A stretch of 64,000 bases of DNA from an uncultured Parafilimonas sp. GTDB taxonomy: Bacteria > Bacteroidota > Bacteroidia > Chitinophagales > Chitinophagaceae. Below the pieces are notes generated by a model. The model was given only the letters and a program-made list of their open reading frames with translations, ran no database searches and was not told where the DNA came from. The stretch lies in NCBI GenBank assembly GCA_903882935.1, contig CAIRZB010000042.1, positions 1 through 64,000 on the forward strand, given 5' to 3'. The translations under genes were made by a program, and so were the position numbers. This document shows positions 9,398 through 19,127 of this stretch, one piece after another. Numbering within the stretch: position 1 is the stretch's first letter; the number at the start of each line of letters is the position of its first letter.

Positions 9398-10057
9398 ATG
9401 CAACCGGATACCGTAATTTTTGATATGGATGGCCTACTGGTTGACAGTGAGCCTTTGTGGAATGATGTGGCAAAGGATGTGCTGGCAACTTATGGCATTG
9501 TGCTAACCGAGGAACAATACCATATTACCACCGGCTTGCGCACCCGCGAGTTTTTGCAATGGTGGTTTAGCCGCCACGGCATACAGGAAACAGAACTGGC
9601 AACCTGCGAGCAGCGCATTATACATACCGTGATGGCCCGCGTTGGGCAGGATGCGCCGGTAATGCCCGGCGTGCCGTACATTTTTAATTTTTTTAAGCAG
9701 CGGGGCTTTAAAATAGGCATCGCCAGCACCAGCCCGATGGAATTGATTGAACTGGTTACGGGCATTATTGGCGTAAAAAACCTGGTGCAGCATATAACCT
9801 CGGCACAGCACTTACAATACGCCAAACCACACCCCGAGGTGTACCTTAACTGTGCTAAACTGTTGGGCAGCGACCCGTTACAGTGTATTTGTTTTGAAGA
9901 TTCCTTCAACGGTATGATAGCCGTGAAGGCAGCCCGCATGAAGGCCGTTGTGGTGCCACACCACAGCCAGCAGAAACAAGAACGTTGGGCCGCAGCCGAC
10001 CTTCGGCTTTCGTCGTTGGTGAATTTTGGTGAGCTGCATTTGAATTTGATGGGGTAG
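9398..10057 (+). CDS. HAD-superfamily sugar phosphatase (YniC/HxpB-like)
   Basis: A 219-residue HAD hydrolase. Motif I is FDMDGLLVDSEP with nucleophile Asp9 and acid/base Asp11; a cap of about 70 residues follows. Motif II is IASTSPME, the catalytic Lys lies in YAKPHPEVY and motif IV is CFEDSFNG. The sequence is closest to the beta-phosphoglucomutase/2-deoxyglucose-6-phosphatase branch, including E. coli hexitol phosphatase HxpB (YniC). Expected role: dephosphorylation of hexose or hexitol phosphates in the cytosol. The exact substrate is not determinable. Confidence 0.85.
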   Translation: MQPDTVIFDMDGLLVDSEPLWNDVAKDVLATYGIVLTEEQYHITTGLRTREFLQWWFSRHGIQETELATCEQRIIHTVMARVGQDAPVMPGVPYIFNFFKQRGFKIGIASTSPMELIELVTGIIGVKNLVQHITSAQHLQYAKPHPEVYLNCAKLLGSDPLQCICFEDSFNGMIAVKAARMKAVVVPHHSQQKQERWAAADLRLSSLVNFGELHLNLMG

Positions 10058-10174
10058 GGATATGCAGGGAAAATAGTTGCGTTGCCCATTAGGCGGCTTA
10101 ATCACAATTAATCTGGTGGTCGCATACCATAAATGGTGACTTTTATTTACCTTACGGCCAACCAAATTATTTAT

Positions 10175-12100
10175 ATGCGGCTGCTAGTTTCCATTTTTAT
10201 AACCATCCTTGTTGCCCTATTTACCAACCCTGCTTTTACCCAGCTTAAAAAAGACAGCTTAAGCATAGAACAGGCATTGTCAACGTACTCGGTTGGCGCG
10301 CCGGTATTTTCTCCAGATGGCAGCAAGGCGGCTGTTGTAGTGTCGCAAAACGGCCTGGGCGAAAACCTGCCGGCTTCACATATTTGGGTGGTTGATGTGG
10401 CTTCTAAAACCATACGGCAGTTTACAAATTCCCAAAAATCTGATAACAGCCCAAAATGGTCGCCAGACGGCAAAAGTTTGGCATTTTTGTCGGCCCGGAA
10501 TGGAGATCCCCAAATATACCTGCTGGATATGGCAGGCGGCGAAGCTTTGCAGCTAACCAATGCCAAAACAACCATCAGCGCCTTTGAATGGAACCCAGCC
10601 GGCAAAACCATTGCCTATGTGGCCGAGGACACCGCCACTGCTGAGGAGGAGAAAAGCAAGCAGAGCAACAATGATGCGCGGGTAGTGGGCCAGGCAACTA
10701 AGGCCACCAACATTTTTACCATTGATGTTGCCACCAAACAAACCAAGCAATTGAGTGCCAGGCCATGGGAGATAAACGAATTTAAATGGGTACCCGGCGG
10801 TGATGCTATATTGTTGGCTACCCAGCTTTTGCCGGAAACTGAAATTGCCCAAAACCAACTTTACTTGCTGAAGGTAAAAGACACCACCGTCACAAACATC
10901 CCCTGCCCCAGCCACCCTTTTTGGGGTGGCATAAACATATCACCAGACGGAAAAACGGTCTCCTATGTTTCCGCCCGTGAAGACGGGCCCTCGCCCCACG
11001 ACCTTTTTATACAACCTATTTTTGGCGGGCCTGCCAGAAACATTACGGCCAAAAGCCTTGACCTACCCGTAGGCGATGCAAAATTTCTGGATGCACACAC
11101 CACACTTGCGGCTGTGGAAAAAGGTTTTTTTACCCGGTTGTATACCATTACTGATAACGGCAAGGCTGTTGAATATGGCATTAACCGTAATGTTGGCGTG
11201 TTTGACGTGTCGGCCAACGGCACCGTTATTTTTCAAAGTGGCAGCGGCAACCAACCGCAGGAGGTGTGGCTTGCTGGGCCTGATAAAGTACTGGTGCAGG
11301 TATCGCATTTTAATAAGGCATTTGACAGTATAACACTGGCCCAGCCAACATTTGTAACTTATAAAAGTTTTGACGGTTTGCAGGTAGAAGGCGCGCTGTA
11401 TAAACCGTTAACACCCAACGCAAAAAAACTGCCGCTGGTGGTTTACATACACGGTGGGCCAACAAGTGCTTTTAGGGATGGGTACAGCCCATGGGTGCAG
11501 TTGTTTGTGCAAAAAGGGTATGCCGTGTTTTGCCCAAACATTAGGGGCTCCACCGGCTATGGCTGGAATTTTTTAGCCGCCAACCGCAACGACTGGGGCG
11601 GCAACGATTTTAAGGATGTGATGGCGGGGGTGGATTACCTGATTGCCAACGAAAACATCGATTCAACCCGTATGGGCATATCTGGCTGGTCGTATGGCGG
11701 GTATATGGCCGAATGGGCCATTACACAAACCAACCGCTTTAAAGCATCTGTGTCGGGTGCGGGCATGGCTGATTTAGCCAGCGAATTTGGCACGGAGGAC
11801 AATGCTGCCTACGACCGTTGGTTTTGGGGCACCCCTTACGAACACTTGCAAAATTTTTATAACCATTCGCCAATCACCTACCTAAAGCACGCAAAAACAC
11901 CCACATTGATAATACAAGGGGAAAACGACCCCATAGACCCAATAGGCCAATCGCAGGAGTTGTACCGTGGTTTGCGGTATTACAACGTACCTACACAACT
12001 GGTGCTTTACCCGGGCGAGCCGCATGGTTTTAGAAAAATAAAACATGTTATTGATTATTACACACGCATGCTGGCTTGGTTTGATGAATATGTGCAGTAG
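10175..12100 (+). CDS. S9 family serine peptidase (prolyl oligopeptidase type)
   Basis: A 641-residue exported peptidase starting at the ATG at 10175, which places a signal peptide (MRLLVSIFITILVALF...) at the N-terminus; an upstream in-frame ATG at 10133 would bury it. Residues 40-380 form a beta-propeller with WD40/TolB-like blades (FSPDGSK, WSPDGKS, ISPDGKT). The C-terminal alpha/beta hydrolase has nucleophile Ser506 in GWSYGGYM, Asp585 in GENDPIDP and His617 in GEPHGF. It likely cleaves short peptides in the periplasm, as a dipeptidyl-peptidase or acylaminoacyl-peptidase. Confidence 0.9.
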   Translation: MRLLVSIFITILVALFTNPAFTQLKKDSLSIEQALSTYSVGAPVFSPDGSKAAVVVSQNGLGENLPASHIWVVDVASKTIRQFTNSQKSDNSPKWSPDGKSLAFLSARNGDPQIYLLDMAGGEALQLTNAKTTISAFEWNPAGKTIAYVAEDTATAEEEKSKQSNNDARVVGQATKATNIFTIDVATKQTKQLSARPWEINEFKWVPGGDAILLATQLLPETEIAQNQLYLLKVKDTTVTNIPCPSHPFWGGINISPDGKTVSYVSAREDGPSPHDLFIQPIFGGPARNITAKSLDLPVGDAKFLDAHTTLAAVEKGFFTRLYTITDNGKAVEYGINRNVGVFDVSANGTVIFQSGSGNQPQEVWLAGPDKVLVQVSHFNKAFDSITLAQPTFVTYKSFDGLQVEGALYKPLTPNAKKLPLVVYIHGGPTSAFRDGYSPWVQLFVQKGYAVFCPNIRGSTGYGWNFLAANRNDWGGNDFKDVMAGVDYLIANENIDSTRMGISGWSYGGYMAEWAITQTNRFKASVSGAGMADLASEFGTEDNAAYDRWFWGTPYEHLQNFYNHSPITYLKHAKTPTLIIQGENDPIDPIGQSQELYRGLRYYNVPTQLVLYPGEPHGFRKIKHVIDYYTRMLAWFDEYVQ

Positions 12101-12122
12101 TTAGGCCAAAGCATGGGCCTAA
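12101..12122. terminator. Hairpin between convergent genes
   Basis: TTAGGCC and GGCCTAA pair around an 8-base loop between the S9 peptidase stop and the recJ stop, overlapping the end of recJ. There is no T tract, so termination activity is uncertain. Confidence 0.3.
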
Positions 12123-13873
12123 GCAAGCCTAAAGTCAATCACTTTTAGCTGTATGTTGCGTTGGCCGTTCCATTCGTTCAAATCAAGGGTAAAAACAAGG
12201 TCAATCGGCCGTTGCGTTTGCAGCAGGTGAAATTTTTCGGCCATGCCAAATCCTATACCATTAAACGTGGTGTTGCGTTGCTTTACCACAAAGCGTATGT
12301 GCTGCTCCTTTAAAATGCGCGAAAACCCTGTTTCTGTAACGCTTTTCGCCAAAAATACAGGGCGCATATTGTCGGGGCCAAAGGGTTCCATTTGGCAAAC
12401 AATGTTGTAAAAAGCTTCGTTTATCTCTGTAAGTTCAACCACCGCGTCAATCACTATCTCCGGCACCAAAAGGTCTTCCGTTATGGTGGCCTGCACGGCC
12501 GCTTCAAACGCCTCGCTGAACCCCTGCACATTTTCAGGCAGCAACGTCATGCCCGCAGCAGCAAAATGGCCGCCATAGCCAATCAAATACTGGCGGCAAG
12601 CATGCACGGCCTCATATAAGTTAAACCCTACCACACTACGCGCGCTGCCGGCAACCACGTCGCCGCTTTTTGTAAGTACCACTGTTGGGCGGTAGTAATT
12701 TTCAATCAACCTGCTGGCTACAATACCCACCACGCCTTTATGCCAGGTTTCTTTAAAAAGTACAGTGGTTTTTCGGTTTACAAGGGCTTGGTTGCATTTT
12801 ATCATAGCCAAGGCCTCCTCGGTAATATTGCTGTCGGCCTGTTTGCGGTCGGTGTTGTCGTTGTGCAGCATTTCGGCGTAGGCCATGGCTTTTTCAAAAT
12901 CTTTTTCAATCAGCAGTTCCACCACCTTACGCGCGTCGTCCATCCGGCCGGCGGCATTAATCCTCGGCGCCACTACAAACACAAGGTTGTTAAATTGAAG
13001 GCTTTTTTGCACGGCTGCCAGTTGTATCAGTGCTTTTAAGCCAGTGCAGGGGTTTTCGTTTACTTTTTTTAAGCCAAAAAAGCCCAATATGCGGTTTTCG
13101 CCGGTAACCGGTACTATATCGGCCGCTATGGCTGTGGCCAATAGGTCAAGGTATTGCAGGTAGGTTTCGGCGGGCAGCCCCAGCTCCTCGGCAATGGCAT
13201 GCATCAGCTTAAAACCAACGCCGCAGCCGCACAGCTCCTTAAACGGGAATTCACAATCAGGCTGCTTGGGGTCGAGTATTGCCACGGCCGGCGGCAGCTC
13301 GTCATCAGGCAAGTGGTGGTCGCATATAATAAAATCTATACCCAGCGTTTTGGCATAGCCCACCAATTCAACAGATTTTATGCCACAGTCGAGCGACACA
13401 ACCAGCGTGTAGCCGTTGCCAAAAGCATAGTCAACCCCAATTTTGCTTACACCGTAACCCTCTTTGTAGCGGTGTGGTATGTAAAAGCCTGTGTTACTGT
13501 AAAAAGAGGTTAGGAAACCATAAAAACAGGCAACCGCCGTGGTGCCGTCGGCATCGTAGTCGCCAAAAACCAAAATCCTTTCCCCGTTTGCAATGGCTTG
13601 CTGTATGCGTTTTACAGCTTTCAGCATATCCTTCATCAACCAAGGGTCGTGCATACCGGCCAGTTGCGGCCTAAAATATAATTTTGCTTTATCAAATGTA
13701 TCTATCCCCCTGGTAACCAATATGCCACAAATGGTGCGGTTAATTTTCAACGCCTGGCACAGCATGTCAACCTTTTCAGCCGCCGCAGACAATACCTTCC
13801 ACCGTTTTTGCCTGCCCCCATCCACTAAAGGAGTTTTTATATGCACGTTACTATTTTGGGGCACTTCATTCAT
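12119..13873 (-). CDS. recJ: Single-stranded-DNA-specific exonuclease RecJ
   Basis: A 584-residue protein from the ATG at 13873 (an upstream ATG at 13903 adds ten basic residues). It is a 5'-3' ssDNA exonuclease of recombination and repair. The DHH phosphoesterase core shows VFGDYDADGTTAV (motif I), a Cys/Gly-flanked LDCGI, IICDHHLPDD (the DHH motif) and, in DHHA1, APRINAAGRMDDAR with a GxGGH-type element (GYGGHFAAAGM). The C-terminal OB fold follows. Length fits the family. Confidence 0.95.
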   Translation of the reverse strand: MNEVPQNSNVHIKTPLVDGGRQKRWKVLSAAAEKVDMLCQALKINRTICGILVTRGIDTFDKAKLYFRPQLAGMHDPWLMKDMLKAVKRIQQAIANGERILVFGDYDADGTTAVACFYGFLTSFYSNTGFYIPHRYKEGYGVSKIGVDYAFGNGYTLVVSLDCGIKSVELVGYAKTLGIDFIICDHHLPDDELPPAVAILDPKQPDCEFPFKELCGCGVGFKLMHAIAEELGLPAETYLQYLDLLATAIAADIVPVTGENRILGFFGLKKVNENPCTGLKALIQLAAVQKSLQFNNLVFVVAPRINAAGRMDDARKVVELLIEKDFEKAMAYAEMLHNDNTDRKQADSNITEEALAMIKCNQALVNRKTTVLFKETWHKGVVGIVASRLIENYYRPTVVLTKSGDVVAGSARSVVGFNLYEAVHACRQYLIGYGGHFAAAGMTLLPENVQGFSEAFEAAVQATITEDLLVPEIVIDAVVELTEINEAFYNIVCQMEPFGPDNMRPVFLAKSVTETGFSRILKEQHIRFVVKQRNTTFNGIGFGMAEKFHLLQTQRPIDLVFTLDLNEWNGQRNIQLKVIDFRLA

Positions 13874-14004
13874 ACTATATAAATTTCGGCGTAGTCGCGC
13901 CAAGCCAACAACGTATGGTAAGTAGTTGTGTTGTTTACAAATTGGTTAACAATAAATTTAAAGGCACCCGAAAGCCGTTTGCAACGGGTGTTTGGGCAAG
14001 TTAA

Positions 14005-14967
14005 TCAAATAGTTCTGTCGGTGGTAAACACAACTAATTCTTCCAACGCATCCCTTACGTCGCTTTGCTCAAAACCATATAAAACATCCAGTGCCTCTTG
14101 CTTAAACCCAAGCATTTTTTGTTGGGTATATTGTATGCCTCCGGCATCTTTAACGGCATCAATCACAAATTGAACCTTTTTCTTATTGGTATTCTCATTT
14201 TTAATAATATAGATCAACTGCTTTTTTAACGGCTTGGGGCAGTTGTTGAGCGTGTAGATAAGGGGGAGTGTTAATTTTTTTTCTTTTATGTCGTTACCGG
14301 TGGGCTTGCCCACGTCTTCATTGCCGTAATCAAACAAATCGTCTTTTATTTGGAAGGCCATGCCCACTTTTTGGCCAAACTGTATCAAGGCCTCTATCTT
14401 ACCCTCGTCTTTAAAGGTAGTTGAAGCACCGGCCCCGCAGGCAGAGGCTAGTAACGAGGCCGTTTTACTGCCAATAATTTCGTAATAAACGTCCTCATCC
14501 AAATTTAAGTTCCTTGATTTCTCCATTTGCAGCAACTCCCCTTCACTCATCATTTTTATAGCTTGGGTTAATATTTGCAAAGGCCGGTAGTCGTTATTGT
14601 CAAGGGAAAGCAGCAACCCCTTGCTCAGCAGGTAGTCTCCAACCAGTACGGCCACTTTGTTTTTCCAAAGTGCATTCACGGAAAAAAAGCCCCTTCGCTC
14701 CAGCGATTCGTCAACCACATCGTCATGCACCAACGTTGCCGTGTGCAATAATTCAACAAGTGACGCGGCCCGGTAAGTGGAGGGGTTTACATCCCCACCC
14801 ATACGTGCACAAAGAAACACAAACATTGGCCGCAACTGTTTGCCCTTACGCTTTACAATGTAATGCATTATGCGGTCTAACAGCGGTACTTTGCTCTTTA
14901 CAGCCTGCCTGAAATGCTCCTCAAATTCAGCCAACTCCCCCGAGATAATTTTTAGCGCTTTTTCCAT
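14005..14967 (-). CDS. Polyprenyl diphosphate synthase
   Basis: A 320-residue trans-prenyltransferase. The first aspartate-rich motif is in LVHDDVVDES and the second in FQIKDDLFDY; GKQLRPMFV supplies the conserved substrate-binding KxxRP element. It would chain isopentenyl diphosphate units to a long all-trans product used for menaquinone side chains (IspB/HepB-like). Product length is not readable. It is the gene behind recJ on the same strand, separated by 131 bases. Confidence 0.92.
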   Translation of the reverse strand: MEKALKIISGELAEFEEHFRQAVKSKVPLLDRIMHYIVKRKGKQLRPMFVFLCARMGGDVNPSTYRAASLVELLHTATLVHDDVVDESLERRGFFSVNALWKNKVAVLVGDYLLSKGLLLSLDNNDYRPLQILTQAIKMMSEGELLQMEKSRNLNLDEDVYYEIIGSKTASLLASACGAGASTTFKDEGKIEALIQFGQKVGMAFQIKDDLFDYGNEDVGKPTGNDIKEKKLTLPLIYTLNNCPKPLKKQLIYIIKNENTNKKKVQFVIDAVKDAGGIQYTQQKMLGFKQEALDVLYGFEQSDVRDALEELVVFTTDRTI

Positions 14968-15102
14968 GTGTAAACTTGCCGCAATATACCATCAAATAAA
15001 AATACGGGCATAAAATAAATTGATGCGTGCAGCTAACGAATGTGGAATATTGTCCTTAATAACAAATGAAGCTTTGAAAATTAGCAAAATAAATAGCAAA
15101 AA

Positions 15103-15133
15103 TTTGGTATTTCACCACTAATGAGTAAATTTG
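15103..15133 (+). promoter_or_regulatory. Consensus Bacteroidota promoter of the OmpA-family gene
   Basis: TTTG at 15103-15106 (-33) and TAAATTTG at 15126-15133 (-7, perfect TAnnTTTG) are 19 bases apart. Transcription would start near 15140. This rules out the frame start at 15131 and supports translation from 15185. Confidence 0.75.
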
Positions 15134-15184
15134 CAACAACTTATTTTCGGGAAACATTCAATAACAAAACTAAATTTATTACCT

Positions 15185-16741
15185 ATGGCAAGCAAAAAGT
15201 ACATTTTAGTCATGGCCTTGTTGGCCTTGATGCAGACGGCTGCTTTTGCACAATCATCGCCTGGAAGCGCCAGCGATGCGTACGTTTTCGACTCGTCGAA
15301 AGTGAAGACGAAAGATTTACCTCAGTACAACGATTTCCAAAAGAACGTGTACCCTTACCCAGTAAAACCAAAAAGCCAGTTGGAAATTGGCGGTGGTTTC
15401 GGTAACGGTTTCGTATTTGGCGACCGCCCTATTTTTTCAAACAAGTACGACGGCGGTATCACTGGCTCTATCTCTATCAGAAAAGCTATCAGCCACATTT
15501 ATTCCATCAGGGCTGGCTACTCAGGGTCAATGACCACCGTTAACCACGAAGCGTATCCTGGTTACTTCTTTACTTCGGCTAAAAACTTTGCACATTCATT
15601 GAATTTGGATTTCATCTTCTCGCTTAGCAGCTTGAGCCCATACAGGGGTAATCCTAAAACAAATGTGTATTTGTTTACCGGTTACGACCTTGTAGCCACT
15701 TATGTGCAAAAGCAAGCAGGCAACAGCCAAATAGGCTTTATGTACCATAACTATTATTACAACCGCAGCAGCTCTATCACCACTTTTGGCGGTACTGCTA
15801 ACGCAGCGGGTGTTAAAGATTGGCATTTGATACATGCTTACAGCTTGGGTGGCGGTATTACCTTTAAGCTGAATGATAAATTTAACTTAGGCTTGGAAGA
15901 AAGGTTGATTATTCCTTTTGTTTATAACGACAATTTGGATGGTAATGCAATTGCAGGCAACCCAGGCGACAAATGGAGCTACAGCACAATACGCTTAAAC
16001 ATGAACATTGGCAACCCTGCCACACATGTTGCGCCATTGTGGTGGATTAACCCCAACAACTATGTGTACAGTGAGCTTAACAAACCTAGCCACTTGAAAG
16101 TATTGCCTATACTGCCTGATGCTGACGGCGATGGCGTTACTGACCAGTTTGACCTTGAGCCAAACACACCAGCTGGCGCACCAGTTGATGCACATGGCCG
16201 CGCTAGGGATACTGACGGTGACGGTGTACCTGACTTTAGGGACAAGGAAATATTGACTCCGCAAAGCTGTTTCCCTGTAAATGCTGACGGTGTTGGCACA
16301 TGCCCAGAACCTGCTTGCTGCAAGGAAAATGCGCAGAAAATTAAGGATATTCAAGAGGAAATAGAAAACGGCCGCAATGCATGTACTCTGCAAAGCTTGC
16401 CGAGCATAGCCTTTAAACCAGGCAGCTATAAATTGAGCAAAGATGCACAGGCGATATTGAATACTGCTGCTGCACAATTGAAAGCCAATCCTAAGTGTAA
16501 TGTTAGGGCGGTTGGTTATGTAACCGACGCTACTAAAAAAGCACAACAGTTAAGCTACGATAGGGTTAACTCTATCATCAGGTACTTGGTTGAAAAACAA
16601 GGTATTTCTGAAGGCCGTATCATTTTCGACTACCAACAAACTGGTACATCTAACAGTGTTGATTTGCAACCTACTAAAGATAAAGAAGGTCTTAACGTGG
16701 TTCCCCCACCACCAGCACCTAACTTTAGGTCTAACAAATAA
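15185..16741 (+). CDS. OmpA-family outer membrane protein with calcium-binding type 3 repeats
   Basis: A 518-residue protein from the ATG at 15185: signal peptide (residues 1-23, AFAQ), then about 270 residues of beta-barrel-like sequence rich in Tyr/Gly. Next come thrombospondin type 3 repeats with DADGDGVTDQFD and DTDGDGVPDF (calcium-binding Asp ladders), a Cys-rich linker (PEPACCKEN), and an OmpA C-terminal domain (IAFKPGSYKLSKDAQ ... SYDRVNSIIRYLVE) that should contact peptidoglycan. It probably anchors the outer membrane to the cell wall. A strong consensus promoter and strong terminator frame it, which suggests high monocistronic expression. Confidence 0.9.
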   Translation: MASKKYILVMALLALMQTAAFAQSSPGSASDAYVFDSSKVKTKDLPQYNDFQKNVYPYPVKPKSQLEIGGGFGNGFVFGDRPIFSNKYDGGITGSISIRKAISHIYSIRAGYSGSMTTVNHEAYPGYFFTSAKNFAHSLNLDFIFSLSSLSPYRGNPKTNVYLFTGYDLVATYVQKQAGNSQIGFMYHNYYYNRSSSITTFGGTANAAGVKDWHLIHAYSLGGGITFKLNDKFNLGLEERLIIPFVYNDNLDGNAIAGNPGDKWSYSTIRLNMNIGNPATHVAPLWWINPNNYVYSELNKPSHLKVLPILPDADGDGVTDQFDLEPNTPAGAPVDAHGRARDTDGDGVPDFRDKEILTPQSCFPVNADGVGTCPEPACCKENAQKIKDIQEEIENGRNACTLQSLPSIAFKPGSYKLSKDAQAILNTAAAQLKANPKCNVRAVGYVTDATKKAQQLSYDRVNSIIRYLVEKQGISEGRIIFDYQQTGTSNSVDLQPTKDKEGLNVVPPPPAPNFRSNK

Positions 16742-16763
16742 GCAGTAAAACGCTTTACATAGT

Positions 16764-16797
16764 AAAGGGGCTATTCGAAAGAATAGCCCCTTTTTTT
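16764..16797 (+). terminator. Intrinsic terminator after the OmpA-family gene
   Basis: A 13-base perfect stem (AAAGGGGCTATTC / GAATAGCCCCTTT) with a GAAA tetraloop is followed by a T tract. The A-rich left arm could also serve the minus strand. Confidence 0.9.
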
Positions 16798-16933
16798 GTG
16801 CCTACCATTGGAGGCGTAGGGGTAATGATTTTAATAGGTTGCAGCATAGCAACATTGCGCAAAGGCACCAATAGCCACACTACGGTTTACGCGTAAAATA
16901 AAGTAAAGTTGTGTATCGGTAAATGTCAGCGTG

Positions 16934-17716
16934 TTAGCCGCCCAATACGTGGTGGCTTTTTAGATGCACCCCGGTAAGCTGTAGGGCAAACGCACCTTTT
17001 ACCAAATTAAAAGCCTGTAGAGCGGCTTCCTGATAAGCCAAACCGCCCAGCGGGTGTATGTTACTTATGCAGTTGCGGCTTTCATCGGTATTGCCTATGG
17101 CGGGGTTGTACGTAATATATATACCCATGCTGTGCGGGGAACTTAGGCCTGGCCGCTCCCCTATTAATATGATGCTTAGCCTGCTATTTAACAGTGCGCC
17201 AACCTCATCGCTAATGGCCACCCTTGCCTGCCGGGCAATACACAACGGTGCCACAGAAAAGCCCGCACCTGCCAACAGGGGCAAAAAGGCAGCCAACACC
17301 GCGGGTGCATGCAACTGTACCGCTTGGGCAGAAAGCCCGTCAGCCACCATAATGGCAACATCATACCTATTTGAGCCGGCAGCATCCTTGGCCAATTGTT
17401 TTGAGGCATCGCACAACTGCCGCCCCCAGTCGGGCCGCTGTAGGTATTCTTGGCGGGTCTCGGCGCGGCTTTTTAAGCGCAGCACGGGCAAAGCAGGCAA
17501 CAATACCTGCAAGGCAGCGGCCATTGGCTCTTCGTCAAGGGCGGTATAAACAGCATCGCGCGCACGGGCATGGTCGGCCCTAAACAGTAGGTTTTCTGCC
17601 AACGGAATAGCCGTGCCAGTTTTGCCAACGGCAATTCGGGCATTGGTAAACTGCCGCAGCCTTCCCCAAGCATCCTTTTGTATAAAATTTCCGTCAACCG
17701 GTTTCAATGCATCCAC
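16934..17716 (-). CDS. eutC: Ethanolamine ammonia-lyase small subunit
   Basis: A 260-residue subunit of the coenzyme B12-dependent ammonia-lyase that turns ethanolamine into acetaldehyde and ammonia. Family marks include RIAVGKTGTAIP near residue 30, VADGLSAQAV, and the C-terminal IGERPGLSSPHSMGIYITY plus GNTDESRNCISNIH. The start is GTG at 17716, one base after the eutB stop (TAA C GTG), so translational coupling is likely. The operon order on this strand is permease, eutB, eutC. No reactivase (EutA) or shell genes are present in the window. Confidence 0.93.
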   Translation of the reverse strand: MDALKPVDGNFIQKDAWGRLRQFTNARIAVGKTGTAIPLAENLLFRADHARARDAVYTALDEEPMAAALQVLLPALPVLRLKSRAETRQEYLQRPDWGRQLCDASKQLAKDAAGSNRYDVAIMVADGLSAQAVQLHAPAVLAAFLPLLAGAGFSVAPLCIARQARVAISDEVGALLNSRLSIILIGERPGLSSPHSMGIYITYNPAIGNTDESRNCISNIHPLGGLAYQEAALQAFNLVKGAFALQLTGVHLKSHHVLGG

Positions 17717-17717
17717 G

Positions 17718-19091
17718 TTACACGTTTTTTAGTAGCCTGTGGCTTGGTGCCACGGTTAATAAATTGCTTTCACCATCCATAATGCCCTGCCTTACCAGCC
17801 ATTGCTCAAACTCGGGCGCAGGGCGTAAACCCAGTATGTTGCGGGCATACAACGCATCGTGGAAGGAGGTTGATTGGTAATTGAGCATAATATCGTCAGC
17901 ACCCGGCACCCCCATTATAAACGTGCAGCCGGCCACTGCAAGCAGGGTAAGCAGGTTATCCATGTCGTCTTGGTCGGCCTCGGCATGGTTGGTGTAACAA
18001 ATATCCACCCCCATGGGCAGGCCCAACAGCTTGGCGCAAAAATGGTCTTCCAAAGCGGCCCGTATTATTTGCTTGCCGTCAAACAGGTATTCAGGCCCAA
18101 TAAAACCCACCACGGTGTTTACCAGCAGCGGGTTGAATTTTTTTGCCACCGCATACGCCCTGGCCTCACAGGTTTGCTGGTCGATACCTTCGTGGGCATT
18201 GGCCGACAGCGCGTTGCCCTGCCCTGTTTCAAAATACATAACATTGTTGCCTATGGTACCCCGGTTAAGGCTAAGCGCTGCTTGGTAAGCCTCCTGCAGC
18301 AGCGAAAGGCTGATGCCAAAACTGCTGTTTGTTTTTTGGGTGCCCCCTATGGATTGAAACACCAAATCAACCGGCACGCCTTGGTTTATCAAGCCAATGG
18401 TGGTGGTAACATGGCTTAGCACACAGGACTGGGTGGGTATTTGGTAGTTCTCCCGCAACTCATCAATCATATACAATAAAGTGGCCACGGCCTCGGGGTC
18501 GTCGGTGGCAGGGTTAATACCAATCACCGCATCGCCGCTGCCGTACAACAAGCCATCTACCATGCTGGCGGCTATGCCCTTGGGGTCATCAGTGGGGTGG
18601 TTGGGCTGCAGCCTGGTTGATAGGCGGCCCCCCAACCCTATCGTATTGCGGAATTTGGTAACCACGCTGCATTTTTTTGCCACGGCAATCAAGTCTTGGT
18701 TACGCATCAGCTTGCTTACGGCTGCGGCCATTTCCGGCGTAATGCCGGGCGAAATGGCCTGTATGGTGGTTGTGCTGGCCTCAGCACTTAACAGCCAATC
18801 GCGCAGGCCGCCCGCCGTTAAGTGGCTAACCGGCGCAAAGGCTGCGGCATCGTGGCCATCCATAATAAGCCGGGTTACCTCGTCTTTCTCATAGGGTATC
18901 ACGGCTTCGGCCAAAAACGTTTTCAATGGCACATCGGCCAGTGCCATTTGGGCCGCCACCCTTTCCATATAAGTATCAGCGGCAAGGCCAGCCAACACGT
19001 CGCCCGATCGCAGGGGCGATGCTTTTGCCAGCAAGGTGGCCAAACTGGGGAATGTATATACAATTCCTTGTATCGTGCTTCGGTAAGCCAT
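17718..19091 (-). CDS. eutB: Ethanolamine ammonia-lyase large subunit
   Basis: A 457-residue catalytic TIM-barrel subunit, started at the ATG at 19091 (MAYRST), which matches the family length; 11 more residues are possible from 19124. Conserved segments include RLQPNHPTDD, GDAVIGINPATDDPEAV, LSHVTTTIGLINQGVPVDLVFQSIGGTQ and YFETGQGNALSANAH. Together these build the ethanolamine and adenosylcobalamin sites. It lies 36 bases downstream of the permease stop and is nearly contiguous with eutC. Confidence 0.95.
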   Translation of the reverse strand: MAYRSTIQGIVYTFPSLATLLAKASPLRSGDVLAGLAADTYMERVAAQMALADVPLKTFLAEAVIPYEKDEVTRLIMDGHDAAAFAPVSHLTAGGLRDWLLSAEASTTTIQAISPGITPEMAAAVSKLMRNQDLIAVAKKCSVVTKFRNTIGLGGRLSTRLQPNHPTDDPKGIAASMVDGLLYGSGDAVIGINPATDDPEAVATLLYMIDELRENYQIPTQSCVLSHVTTTIGLINQGVPVDLVFQSIGGTQKTNSSFGISLSLLQEAYQAALSLNRGTIGNNVMYFETGQGNALSANAHEGIDQQTCEARAYAVAKKFNPLLVNTVVGFIGPEYLFDGKQIIRAALEDHFCAKLLGLPMGVDICYTNHAEADQDDMDNLLTLLAVAGCTFIMGVPGADDIMLNYQSTSFHDALYARNILGLRPAPEFEQWLVRQGIMDGESNLLTVAPSHRLLKNV

Positions 19092-19127
19092 GGGCAAAAA
19101 TACGTTTAATTCATTCAGGCACAACCA